DNA of 64,000 bases from Plecoglossus altivelis (GCA_036571765.1 BROE01000005.1:10011518-10075517), one strand, 5' to 3'; shown: positions 45,101-58,316, counted from the first letter of the stretch. Notes: generated by a model from the sequence alone, not told the origin. Numbers and translations are program-made.

Positions 45101-48100
45101 ACACAAAACCCATAGTGAAAACGGTCAGAGAGCAGTCTAGAAAATATAGCATTATCCAAGGGGCTAGTGGACAGTGGTCAAATCCAAACAATTTATTTTC
45201 AGAATCTGCTAAATGGAAAATTGGAAGCAAAGGCGTCTCGTTAAACATGAATAATTTACAATGGGGGTTTCCTCTATTATGCGGCCAGTGAGGTAAAGCA
45301 TGACTGATTGGTTAAGTAAAGTAATTTTGTCCGACGGAACACATTTTTTCAGACGGGAAAAATGATGCAAAATTTGAGAAACTGACTTTAACGTTCATAA
45401 CGATTTGTCTCTCGTTGTACACAAACGAGGAGATATATACGATTTACCCTCACATTGTGGTGTGACCACAGCTCACTTACGTGGTAGCCTGAACTACAGT
45501 CAAAGTATGATTTAAAATAGATGGTCAGTCCTACATATATCAAATGTATAAAGTGCTAATGATAAATTTAAGTGTGTGTTCGCTTTCGGCCTATATTTCA
45601 AATAATTAAACCTGACATACTTTTAAAGAAATTGTTTTATCGTTTATTGCACAGCCTTTTTATACGAGGATTTTCCCTATTTGAATAGCCTACAGTTTTT
45701 TGTTGAGTTTTATGGGGAAATAGTTTTCGTCTTTTACAACAGATGGTAAGACGAATACCTTGAAATGACTTCACAAAATTCAGCAGGACATGGATGTTTA
45801 GGAAGTGCTTTACATTGGCCCCTATTTGGCGATCAGTACCGGATCAGAGAAAGGATTATGGGAAGGGATTAACACCACAAGAGGGCGCAATTCGTTAAGG
45901 TATGGACTACGACGCCAGTCTTGTTGTTAGAATAAAAATAGATTTTATCGATGTTTTTATTTATTTATTCGTGAATGTGTACTCTATACGCTATAGTATA
46001 CGTTATATGTAGGCTTAATAATGTCCCTTAAAATTTAGATTCGAATTAATCGTTGATTCCGTCACCTTGAGCTTGAGCCAATTGCTTTGTGCATCGCTCA
46101 AGGTGACATTATTTTCAATATGCTTTGTTGGTGGATTGTTACGGCAGATGAACTTTTTCATGACAGGTGAAGGGCGTAAGGACGTAGTTGGAACGCTACA
46201 AATAAAAATCTGCCACCAGAATGCCAATTATAGGCTACATCGACAGGGTGGTGACTTCAATATAGATTTTTTTTTTACAAACATCTAATTAAAAACACAA
46301 TTAACAGAATGAACATTTGGTAATAGAATGTCCAGGATCTTGAGGAATAATGAACATGTAACCAAGTCTGTTTTTGTTTTAGAATGAGTGGGTATTGCAC
46401 CTGTCTTAGAGAGATCTACAAAGCAGTATGGATAGCCTACACAAGCCTCTCCTCCACCGGCTGGTGCATGAAGCTGTGCTTTGATGCACAGGCCCACCGC
46501 GCTTTGATGGAAGTTCATTAGAATGAAAGCTAACAGCTTTTGTTTTTTGGACTCCTTGATGTGCCCAGTTATACTGGAAAACCTGGATACATTTGTATTT
46601 AACTGAATGTGCCAGTGTGTGCCTGTCATCACATTGAAGCGGTAGCAACAGGCATCCCATGACGCTGACACATCACACTACAGCCAAAACAAAACATCAC
46701 ACGGCTAACCGACAAAGGCACGTAATGCGATACAGCCTCTCCGTGCACTGAGGCTTTTTTCATTAACAAATGAAACGTGTTTTAATTAGCAATATCTGAA
46801 AAGAGATAAGGGGGTTTGTCCTTTTAAAAGCCGATCTTACTGGATCTAACAGTGCAGGAAACACAACAGGATGTTTGCTAAACTGTACTCATAAAATCAC
46901 GATCCGGGAATTAAACAGGATGGAAGAAACTCCAGGGTTAGTCACTCTAGTGCAGCTCGAAGATGATTGTGTTGTTTTTCTCAACAGTATTGAGCACACA
47001 ACACAATAAGCAGTTGCACATGAGGCTGTCATGTTTTGCTCACACATCACAGCTAGTGACCTTATATTATGAATCTATTATTAATTGCAGTTTTTCATCG
47101 TTCTTATTATTAGATTGTTCTACCCTTGTGACACACCATGGCAGTAATTCTTGAAAACTTCTCACACTTTCTTCATTGTAAAGTGAGCTTAAACATTAAA
47201 CGGTGACTAAAACTGTGAACCGTGGAATCAAAACCCAGATGTTTAGAGAACCACTGGCATATTACTTTCTAACCCTAATCTTAAACCTACTGTACACTAG
47301 GCCTTGACTCTGCAAACCAACAAATGTGTTCGGTGCTCGTGATGATGAATTAATCACCTTCGTTCAACAGAACTTTTCTTTTCATCACCACAGTTGTAAA
47401 GCAATTGTTTTGTGTTTGCTAGCATTCATCGTTACTATGGTGAAGCATGCTTTACACTCATTAAATTTTCCTTTGAACTGAATCTCAGAACAGCATCACA
47501 AACATGATCTAACAAACGGCTATAAACACCACACCAACAGAAGACCCAAAATTACTTCAATAGACAATGTATTTTACTTGACACCATTCAAGCCATAAAC
47601 ACTTATTTGTTTTAGTGTTTAATGTTACATCATACCACCATTACAAAGCAAGTTCGAATAAGGTGTTATACATGAACGTGCCAGCCGGTCATAATATCTA
47701 GGCTATATAATACAATAGAAAGTGATACATCAATGAATCAACACTAATGTTCAAAGTATTAAAACTCCATTCATTATTATAATCAAACTAGTATATGATT
47801 AATTACTATTTCTATTAGCATGTCCAGAAACATTTGATTGTTAGAAATAAAGTTGTTGGCATTTTCTTCAAAGACAATGTCAGGTTTTATTGACATTGAA
47901 GACCCCATCGGTAGAATAGGGTACAGCGTTCAGTTTGTTCAGTTTGTACTAACCTCAAATGATTGTAGCTTAATAAACTGCAGTCATATCCGTTGAGACT
48001 CAGAGAAAGAGATTTATCATGTATGGGGAGAAGAAGTGACTTCACCAAGACCCCCCCTGGTTAATTAAGTCACAGTTTGTCATTTCCTATTATCTTTTGG

Positions 48101-50340
48101 TTTGATAACAGTCCAGTTTACTCCACTCATCCGATGAGGGTGGGTGTGGGGGCTACATGGGGGATTCTCTTATCTCTGTCACTTGGTTTGATCTGAGAAT
48201 GTCCTCTTACGATTCCTTCTAATGGCTGTTACAATTTGTTAACCATCCCCAGGGCCCCTGGAACCCCATCCCACCCAGTCCTTCTTGCATATTTCTTCCT
48301 CATTCATTAGTTGTGGTTGAAGTGTTATATAATAAAACATGTAAAGTAATACAATTAATGGCATTGTTTGAAGGATTATATAATACGTTCACTGTAAAGG
48401 TTGCTTACACTGTGCCCACCATCAGACTGTCTTCTATATCTGAGCCTGTATTTATATTTCATATGACTGCATTTGTGTGCGCCTTACTCATTTCCTGGTG
48501 ATTCACTGAAGAGAGATTTTTTAGCACAGTGCACGATAAGGCTTTTAAATTGAAAGTTAGATTACAGAAGCATATTCCAGAGTTGGGACTCCTGCAGATG
48601 TCTCATTTGAAGGGACAAAAACGGTCAATTTTTACAGCCTAAATGATTGAGATTAAGACAGAATGTATTCAACTGCACGATGTCTAGTGGATGCAAGGTG
48701 GAAGTCTTTTCTACAAACAGAAGACACACCAATCTCAGATAGACAGTGTAGTGATACAGTAAGTACTGGACACAAGAAGTATTATGTCTATTCAACCTAG
48801 TTGAATAAAAATACTTCAGTATATAGTTAAGTGTTGAGCCAAGACTCATTTGCATTCAACTCTAAACTTCATGAAAGTCAAACAGGCGAACAGTGGTTAT
48901 TAAACTTGTGTATTTGTTCATTTGAAGATTATTTCAACAGACCATTACACTGTTATGCATATATTGAGCTGGCATTCATTCTGCTTTAAAGCTGAAATCA
49001 CAGTCTCCAGAGCATGTAAGTACAAAAGGCTGAATTACTAGTTTATTTGCATTGGATTCAATTTATCTGAGATTAATTTGTAACTCAATGTCATTTAAAA
49101 AATGGATGTCATCTATTAGAAGATATTGAAATCAATTACTTTTTTAGAAAATGCACGTATACTGTTTTAAGTCCTTGCTATGATAGTTTGTGAAAGTAAT
49201 TTTAGACCAAGAGGTTATGCCTTTAAAGTTATTTGGAACTTGGAAACTATGTCTGCTAATAGCATGGCTCTGTGTGCAGTTAACCAATAGCCAGACAGCT
49301 CCTAGATTCTAGCAAGTGAGGTGCAACTGCAGTCTCCACACGCCAATCAATCAGTCAGATTTAGTTCAGCTTTGCCTAGCCTTTGGCTTGATGTGTGTCA
49401 CCTTTACTTTGCGTTGCTAAACTACAGTTTGAAAGCTCTACCCAAGGAAAAGGGACGGGTAAAAAGAAAGTGATGTGCTGTCTGTGGGCCAAGGTTTGCC
49501 CCCAGCATATACCTTTCCCCATAGAGACCTTGAGGAAATAAACAACAGCCATTGTAGCATGATTTCTGAATCCATCTCATTTTCAGATTAATTGGTATAC
49601 AAAGAGCTGACAGCACATTTTAGCAGGGGCAGATGGACTGTTGGACTGATGGAATGTTGATTAACTTGATATTTCACATGATATGTGTTGATATTTTGCA
49701 TGCTGGTATTGCCAACACCAGCAACATAAAATTGGTCTGAGGCCAATTTTGCTTCTGCTCCGGCAAATCAATGGACTTGAACTCCAACATGTAACTCGTA
49801 ACATGTAAACGTCTTCAGAATTGCAATAGCTACACATTCAAAACATTTGGCAACCGAGAACAGTTCTCTCAACGCGCAACTTTGAAATCAAATGTAACTG
49901 AGACTCATGTTGAGATGTATTCAACTGTAGATCCGGATTTAAAGCAAAGAACACGTCATAGAACGAAGTGCACACACTGAATATATCGCGTCAGTTAACT
50001 ACTGTAGTAAACCAGATCTAATAAAGCCACTGAATAGACTAAAACAATTGTAACAAGACACGAATCATTTTCAAACATAGACATATGATTCCACGTCAGT
50101 TAATCAATTATAAGAAAACCTTCATAATGGATTAATAAATAACTGATCCTGTTTCTGTATCGATCAGAACTAGTTGATTGAGACGGGTTTCCAATTGTAC
50201 ATTGTATTTTTTCCATTACTTTCTTTTCACAGTAAGCTTGTATGTAAGCATGCATGATTATCGTGGTTAACTTTATATCTATATCGACGATATAATACGT
50301 GTCAAATACATAGAAAGAAATCTGCAAAGTGGTTACATCT
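42140..50340. other. akap1-msi2 intergenic region; no supported gene
   Basis: About 8.2 kb. The block 42420-42930 is more GC-rich and has overlapping open frames on both strands, but none resembles a known protein or shows a convincing exon structure. A G-rich run is at about 44358-44374. A perfect 12-bp inverted repeat is at 46061-46107 and a CTCF-like motif at 45875-45888. The rest is AT-rich without recognisable genes, transposons or tRNAs; the stretch 48540-49250 looks low in repeats and could hold conserved noncoding elements. Confidence 0.55.
45875..45888 (+). promoter_or_regulatory. CTCF-like motif
   Basis: CCACAAGAGGGCGC differs at two positions from the common vertebrate CTCF core CCACCAGGGGGCGC. 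It lies between akap1 and msi2, where an insulator would be plausible. Motif match only. Confidence 0.35.
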
Positions 50341-50363
50341 GTATGTGGGCGGGGAATGGCAAA

Positions 50364-50554
50364 TGACGTCAATGGAATTGGTTAGGTGACGAGCCCCTAC
50401 CCCGCCCCAAGTGGGTCAAGGGAGGGGGAGGGAGCCACAGGCTGAGCTGATCCCACGTGTGACGGTTGCATTCCCGGCTCAGTAATATTCTCGTAGCGGG
50501 CTTCGTTTGCTGTGTCTGTGTGTGTGTTAGGTACTGCAAATAGCTAGGTTAGAT
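50364..50554 (+). promoter_or_regulatory. msi2: msi2 promoter and 5'UTR
   Basis: A CpG-containing block just before the msi2 ATG. It has a full palindromic CRE TGACGTCA (50364-50371), an inverted CCAAT box (ATTGG, 50376-50380), a GC box CCCCGCCCC (50400-50408) and an E-box CACGTG (50454-50459); no TATA box is evident. Transcription probably starts between about 50460 and 50520. Confidence 0.6.
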
Positions 50555-53500
50555 ATGGAGGGAGACGGGAGCCAAGCCACATCTGGGAGCCCTAATGATT
50601 CGCAACACGACCCGGGGTAAGACTACGAACGTTAATGATTCGTTTATTTATGATTTCACTAGTTGTATTTGTAAATGTTGCTTTATCACATTACTGACAT
50701 TTATAGTGGCTTCCGGGTGCAGTCAACTACACCTTTATTTGATTGTAACGGGCCTGCCCCCTTTTTCAATATTGCTGGCTCGCTGAGCTTGCTATGTAAA
50801 GCTCTCCTGCTACTGCTCTGCCTTCGTTTTCCTCGCTTTTTGTCGCTAGCTAAGTAGTTAGCTACAGCTAGCCAAGTAGTTAGCTACACGTCAAAATGGC
50901 CGATCTGACATCTGGACTCACTTCTGCTATATTTTCTTCTTACAGTAAAATGTTTATCGGTGGCCTCAGCTGGCAAACTTCACCAGGTAAGAAAATCATA
51001 AGCGGATTACAGTGGGGCATTGTCGGGTTGTATTCTGTGGCAGGCTGAGGCAGCTCGTGCTGCTTGCAATGTGTGCCCGTGCTGTGTGGGATATGTAGAG
51101 TGTGTACCTTTGCACGCAAGGTTATTTTGATTTCCAATCATTTGAAGTCCTCTATTCGACCCCTATGTTCCCAGGGAATATGTGACGCTCGTATTGCTTA
51201 AACAGTAGTATGTGTGTCAGTTAAATAATCGACACAATATATCTCTCTCTTGTTTTGCAGACAGCCTTAGAGACTATTTTAGTAAATTCGGGGAAATCAG
51301 AGAATGTATGGTGATGAGGGATCCAACGACAAAGCGCTCCAGGTAAATACGATATTGTTCTCCCATGCTTGCTTCCAGTATACTTTGACATTGGACGAGT
51401 ATTCTCCGTGTCCTCATACTGTTATCTCAATATCAAGTAGCCAAGCAATTTATTTTTGTCCCGCGTTGCGCTTTTTACAAGCGCTTGAATCAGCGCTCTA
51501 CAATGATTTGACATTGACCACAGCTCATAATATTAATATCCTTCGATACGTACATCTGTGTCCTTTTATTTGCCTGGGAAATATGTCAAAAACAGTTTAC
51601 TTTATTCCGAAAGGAAAAGTACATTGAAGGTCAAAACAGATTTAACTAGTATGAAAAGTGAAAATAGGTGCGAAATTCGTATACACTGTAGTCGAGCGTG
51701 CTGTTGTTTGTACACACCGCAAATGTTTTCGCTTTCTGTGTTGTTTCCTTTGCCACAGGGGATTCGGATTCGTTACATTTGCGGATGCTGCCAGTGTAGA
51801 TAAAGTCTTAGCTCAGCCACATCACGAATTAGACTCGAAAACGGTATGTTTGATGCTTCTTTTGTTACTTCTCCGATGTTGCACCTTGCATGCATGTCCT
51901 TGATCCCCTGTTCCATTGTATCTGTTTCAGACTTTTGAACCATGTTATTTGAATCAGTCACTCACAGCCGCATACACATGACGCTAACAAGTGGCTAGGC
52001 AATTATGCATTCTGAGCCTCTTGTGTCCTTTCAAAAAGCAAGGCCTGTAACCCTTTCTTTACCATAGAGGACTTAAATACAATAAGTATTTGTTGCACTT
52101 TAACCAACTGCGAATCGCCCCGCCAAGAACACCTGATTGCCTTGAGCAGACCAGTGTTGTGGAGAGCTTTTGTTGTTTAACTAGAAATAAAACGATATAT
52201 ATTTTTCTTCATAAAATAAGCTATATATACTTTTATAATTGTGCTGTGTTTTGTTGTCATTGACATTTCCTCAAAATAAAATTGAAAGATTGTTTTGCAA
52301 AAATGCAGGCTTATCTATAAATAAATGTACTTTTATGTGCACTTCATCTTGAGTTAAGCTTTCATTTACACCCACCTGAGTCTGTTGCCTGTGTAATTTA
52401 CTCTACAAGATACCTACCTGTTGGCTCCTGTCATCCTCAGTGGTCTGAATATCCCTTCTCTTCCTCCTAAACGTGCCCTAGGCTGCCTATCTCCACTTTA
52501 TTCTAACCACAGACCCCAGATAAAGATGAGGGCAGAAAAATGTGTAGTGCGTAGTGCTGTAATCTGTTCAAATGACGCTCCATTGAATGTGATAGTTGGT
52601 CAGAATTTATTTTTTTATGACTCACTTTTTGGAAAATGCCTTTTGGCTTTTGCTATATTCTTTCCGTTTCCCTGCTAAAGAATGCTTTGTTTTAAAAACT
52701 GGACTGGGCCACTTGAAATGTGTGTGTGTGTGTGTGTGTCTGAGAGAGAGAGAGGGGGGGAAGGTGGTGGTTGACACAGCTCCGTTTGTAATTGCCTTCC
52801 ATCTCTCCAAGCACAATCATTTTTGATGGCCTGATTTCCTGCTCTTGCTCTGAGAGGTCTTAAATGGGATTTCTAAATAGATTTTGTGATTAACAAGACT
52901 TAAGTTCTCTTGACAAAGGACTAGATAATGCAGGCATTTATTAAACATGTCTATTACAGGCATCAAATGTATTTATGTAATGTTATATATATATATATAT
53001 ATATGTATATATAAGTTTTTAAAATTCGATATCTGGTAGCTTGTTATAATATATCCAAAGGTAATGGTACATTTTTAAAGAACCTTCAAGTTTAATGTTA
53101 AAATGTGATTTTTGAGGCCAGTTAGATCAGTCAAGGAAAAGACAAAACTTAATTCTCAGTTTACATAATCAGCTCTGACCTTCATCTTAAACACAAACTA
53201 TAGTTGATTTAATTTGAATTTTGTGGGGCAGTAATAGTGGATCCCAGTTTATATCATACCATTGGCATTAAATAAAACAATTCAAATTGTAGTTTTTTTT
53301 TAAACAAATTGCATATGTTTGTAGTTAGACCGATTTTGTCTTTTGGCGTTGGGGTATCTATTTAAAACCCTTAGAGATTTCAACCTGACAACACTAGCCA
53401 AATTGCTGGTTAATAGGCCGAAAGAGACGTTATACTGGATCCTTTTACATGAAAATATTCCCTCTTCTCAGAGGAAGAAGGGTCTTCTTGTAATAGTGAA

Positions 53501-55678
53501 GCCACATAAAAGACAGAGTGTCTATGAACACCGAGACAAAATGATGGCCCAGCATACAGGACTTGTTGGAACCAAAATGTGTGTCTATGTTTTGAAAGTT
53601 GGAGGTCAATTTGGCTGTGCTCAAGCACCTATAAGACAGGAGTGTGAAAGAGTGGGATAATCATGTCACTCCTGTTGGTAGGCAGCTTGTTAGAGGCAGA
53701 GACATGGTTCATCCACATAGTCGTCTTGTGGTTGTAATTGTCTATTGCATATTTGGCTGCAATGAAATCTAATTAAAACTTAAAAAAAAGCAATATATGT
53801 TTTAGTGTACAATAGAATAAAACATTCATAAAATATTTATTGATAATACAATCACAATTATTTGGCTACTTGAGATAATAGTATTTAGTTGGGCATCAAC
53901 ATGCTTACTTCAACACTGAGATCTCATCCCTCTCCTTTACAGAATGTTTGCATGTGGATATATACTGCAAGCATGTAAAAATGATGCATGACATTTCTCA
54001 CCTTTTATTGAGTCCTTGACATAGCGAGTTTACCCAACACTTCATTACTATGTGTGCTGACACTAGAATTTATACTGATGCCATTTGTGAAAGCCATCTC
54101 TCTCTCTACTAGACTAAACAGCTTTCTGGCTAAAGAACATTCTTCTATGCTAATGCATTCAAGCACACCGGATGAATTCAGTTACACGTTTGTTTCTGTC
54201 AGTTTCACACTCTGGCATATTTCTCCCTGTTATTCAGTTCTGTTATCATGTCGTTTTTTTTGGGGGGGTGAATAGACAGCTCTCGAAAGCACACTTTGTG
54301 CAGTGTTCTTCTTTGGTCTTTTGCCCCTACGATGATGTTGTCATGAATTGGGATGTGGTAACACAGATTTGGAGAATTATATTCTCTGTGGTACGAGAAA
54401 CGAGAAACGTGGAAATAACCCTTGATGGCCCTGTAACATTCCAGTGATTGTCTTGTGCTGAGGTTGACTTTTCAGGAAGAAAAGACCTGTCTGTAAACTC
54501 CGTAACCTGGCAGAGTATACTTCATATATTGCAGGTTTTCTCCAGCTTAAGTCGCAGGAGTAGTTTATCCATAGGTGGTGTAAAAAACAAACAAACATTG
54601 AGAACACCTGCAAATGCAGTTTGTATTTATTTAAAATTGTGTTATTCCGAGACCAAGAATGTCAATAAACAGTGGTTTCCATAAGCCTATGTAACTGTAA
54701 TGTAACTAGATTGTTTTCTGTGCATACGTATAGGTTAATGCATCCTAGGTTACTGATTCTACTTGACCATAGATCATTGGAAATCCATAAAATGCATTCG
54801 AGTTTGATTTATGTGCTTCTCATTTGTTTTCAAACGGAAAGAACATTTACTAGACAGCACATTATGTGGCTTTGAATATGAACCTTCAATACAGAGTGCA
54901 TGAGCTAAATGACTTGAACGTGATCGCTGTAAAAACTGTAGGTAGTGTTCTCCATCCATAAGCTGATGTATCTTCAATTTCATAATAGTAACCCATACCC
55001 AATTAGATCATTGAATCAGATTTCATCTGCTAACACGTTAAGTGTGTGGCCCTTTCGAGTAATTCCCATCATTTGTGCTGTGGAGTAATGAGAACTTGTG
55101 TTGAAATATATCATTGTGACAAGGGGAATGCAAATGGTATCCCGGCTTTTGGTTATATCAGTCACTTTTAATGTGACTATTGATTCATTCCCTTCAGCAA
55201 AGAAGCTGTGAAATTACACACACAGAGACACATATTGGTGATACTTTAATGCACAAATACTTAATTAATTAGTGTAATTTATTGGCTGGATAGTTGACTC
55301 ACATGCCTCAACCGGCCTGACTCACTCTGTGAGTTTAAGAACAGTAAGTTCAGTGTTGCAAGGTGAGGATCCCCAGGTCTGAAGCTGAACACACTGCCAG
55401 TAATGTCTGTCCTTTGAGTTTTAGATCTATAAATCGAATTAAACAATTTTGTCGACCACATTTTATGAAGACTACATTTCCCATGAACTTCACATTGACC
55501 CACCTTACGCATCTCCAGATTGATCTTTCTTTATGTCAAACATTCTTCATACATTATTTTAACTGCCTGTCAACCTATCTTTATATGTAATTGAATATCT
55601 CTTTTTCTCTCTCCCTATCTCTTCGAACGTTGACAGATTGACCCCAAAGTTGCCTTCCCTCGACGTGCTCAACCCAAG
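50555..55678 (+). CDS. msi2: RNA-binding protein Musashi-2 (msi2), first five coding exons
   Basis: Musashi proteins bind UAG-containing mRNAs through two RRMs and control translation in stem and progenitor cells. Exons 50555-50616, 50946-50986, 51261-51342, 51759-51843 and 55637-55678 give 104 residues. The start reads [20 protein letters not shown] and is the first ATG after the promoter; the human N-terminus differs mainly at residues 3-4, 8 and 13. RRM1 has RNP2 MFIGGL (23-28) and RNP1 RGFGFVTF (62-69), followed by [19 protein letters not shown]. The [12 protein letters not shown] leader favours MSI2 over MSI1. The coding frame is complete and in phase at 55678; RRM2 (expected to start MVTRTKKIFVGGL) is not in the window, so the gene continues beyond 64000. 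The msi2a/msi2b identity is unresolved. Confidence 0.97.
52719..52760 (+). repeat. compound TG / GA / G microsatellite
   Basis: (TG)n of about ten units, then (GA)n of about six and a G run, in msi2 intron 4. Confidence 0.9.
52983..53013 (+). repeat. TA microsatellite
   Basis: (TA)n with a single TG interruption, in msi2 intron 4. Confidence 0.9.
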
Positions 55679-57038
55679 GTAAGAGTCTGTTATTAATAAA
55701 ACAGTTTACTTAAAATTGCAGGAGTTCAGTGCACATCTTTCCCGTAAAATGCTTTGTGTAATCATTACGATGCCACTTTTGATAGATACTATTGGGCCAG
55801 TGCTATAGACTTACATGAGAAAATGTCCTTGGTCTTTTGCTAGGAGACTCCAACATGCGATCAAATGACAGCAAATCCTTGTGTGGTTGTTCATGCAACG
55901 TTTTCCCCTCCTAAAGACGTTGAGATTGATTGTGGAATGTTTTGTGACACAAAGAACAGCATTGTTTATGCCGTACAGCCTAGTTCAGGTTCCAAACTGA
56001 GAAATGGAGGAGTGGGTGCTTTCAAAGCCACAGCGCATGATCTCTGAGGGATATCGTTGTATAATTGAGAACCAGCAAGGGGCATGTGTCTACTCAGGCA
56101 GTCTCTCCTCTCTTCCCTGTGCCCCTCCCCCCCCCCTCAAAATCCATTTGTTCCTGTCAAAACCACATGTTTCCGTCGAAGTGTTGCTGACTGAAGTCGT
56201 ATAACATATTCAGTGCATACGTGGTTGATGTGTAAGCATATGCTCCCTTATTTGGCAGTTGTATACAGGGCTTTGATATTTTCTGCTCTGTGGGCTATGC
56301 TATGCAAAAAAGATCACCCTTGAAATCAATTATGCAATCCTATCTGAATAAACATGAATTTGACTCGAGGACAAGTTACCACAATAAGAAAGATGGCATA
56401 TAGTATTGATTATAAAATATTGTATTTCCAAAGGGCAAAAAATAGAGAAACGACACTGTGAAGGTACATGAAGGGGAAACCACACCTGGAATTGTCAGTG
56501 AACCTTCTGCTTAAGGGCGAGCTCATTATTGGAAAATATGGCATGTATAGGTTTTAGCGTGTGAAAAATGTGGGATCTTAACACAGCAAAGGATGAGATG
56601 GTTGGACTATCTTCTCAGGTTCCTTTAAGGCTATGTAACAGACATTAAGCCAGACTTCTTGACTAGTTTTGCTTTCTTTTAGTCAGTGATTCCGACATAC
56701 TTTCAGTTTTTTTATGTGGCACATGTTGAGTTTTCCAATCGAGGAACTTGCCTCTGATTTGGATGTCAGCCGTAAGGCTACCCCGTATACCTGTGTGTGC
56801 GTGTGTGAGAAAATCAACTTTCTCCAGCCACTTCAGGGCAGTGTTCAGGGAGTACTCCAGGACCGCTGGTCCAGGGAGCAGTTTCTCACTCTTCAGTAGA
56901 AGGCAGGCCTCCGAGGGTGGCAGGTGTCCACAGCACCACTTGTCCAACTAATTGAATTGAAGAACTTTCCCCTGCCTCGTCCAGATTGGACAATTACTGG
57001 AGGAGAAATGACGCAGTCACTCACTGACTCGCTCTGGA

Positions 57039-57060
57039 CACACACACACACACACACACA
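57039..57060 (+). repeat. CA microsatellite
   Basis: (CA)n of about eleven units in msi2 intron 5. Confidence 0.9.
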
Positions 57061-58197
57061 TACAAGCACGCACATACACACCAAGCACTCTGGTCCAAGC
57101 AGTGCTGGGCAGGCCGAGAGCCCTGAGGCCTAATGCTGTTTCCTGGCTCCCACACTGGCTCTGAGATGAATGGGGGCATTAAATCAGTCAGTTCTCAGCA
57201 GCGGCTTGAACACAGCCTCTAGGTGTTTGCTTTGTGTTAAGGGAACCACCCAATAATAACACTTTATGCAAATACAGGTCTACCTTTGCCTCCAATCATG
57301 CAGCATTATGTTAGCGTCTGGCTCTGTGTTTGGAGTCGAGCATGACGCTGAATAGTCAAGCAAGCAGTACCCCAGCACATTATTCTGTACACTCAGCACA
57401 GCTTGTTTCATCCTCACGAAAAAGCGAGAAAGAAGTTCTGTCGATTCTCTTTAACCTAGCAGCCCTTAAATTCTGACAGAACTTGACATAGTATTTGAAA
57501 AGTTCTCGCTAAAACTGCCATTCCCACCGCTGTTCTGTCAGGCGAACAAAACGACATGTCCCGGTGTGCGCTAAGGTCTGTTATTGATATCGGCAGCGCA
57601 GCTCATTATTGCTTCATGGGTACAATTTACCTTTATTAACCCCTGCCTGGACTCAGGGATTAACGCAATGTTGCTATTTCATGCTTCTTATTTATTGATA
57701 AGAAAGCTTACGACTTAAAGGATGTATTTCTCAGTGGTTAGTCAATATTCCCTTGATTTCACAAGTAAGAGATTGTAACTGGCATCCACTGTCGAGATAT
57801 ATCGATTTTTCCCTCCACCCCCTATGCCCCCTCCGGCAAACAATCATCTGCCCAGTCTGTCCACACATCCATCTGCAGACATCCTCCAACCTGAAAGCAT
57901 GTCATGATTTGAACGTTTATGCTTTCCTGCTATGTATTGGTTGGCCTTATCGTATTGGCCCGTTAGACTTGCAGAATCATTTTAATTTGACCCAGCAATT
58001 AGAGATCATAATTTTTTGATCACATGTGTAAGTTATATCCGGTGATTTAGCACAAAAATGTCCTGTCATCAAGTGCAAACAAAGTTCTGGACATCAGCAG
58101 CCAAAAATCAGACCAATAAGAGTCTGGTATTTACCAAAGAAAGTCAACTGCGAGTAATTATTCCAACAGTGTGTGGGCTTATGAGAAAGTCTGAGAC

Positions 58198-58316
58198 AGA
58201 GAGCAGGAGAGCGAGAGAGGGGTAGAGGATGAGGGAGAAGTGCAGAGAGAGAGAGAGAGAGAGAGAGAGTGAAAGAGACAGAGAGAGAGAGGAGATGGGG
58301 GGAGGGGGGGAAGAAG
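58198..58316 (+). repeat. polypurine GA tract ending in G runs
   Basis: About 120 nt almost entirely of A and G, with a (GA)n core at 58244-58269 and G runs at 58297-58310. It is able in principle to form triplex or quadruplex structures. Confidence 0.85.

Larger units (their letters stand above)
51844..55636 (+). other. msi2: msi2 intron 4
   Basis: 3.8 kb, AT-rich. It contains a TG/GA compound microsatellite (52719-52760), a TA repeat (52983-53013), an ACTACATTTCCCATGA element (55471-55486) and a low-repeat stretch at about 54900-55210 that may be conserved noncoding sequence. No coding region seen. Confidence 0.65.
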
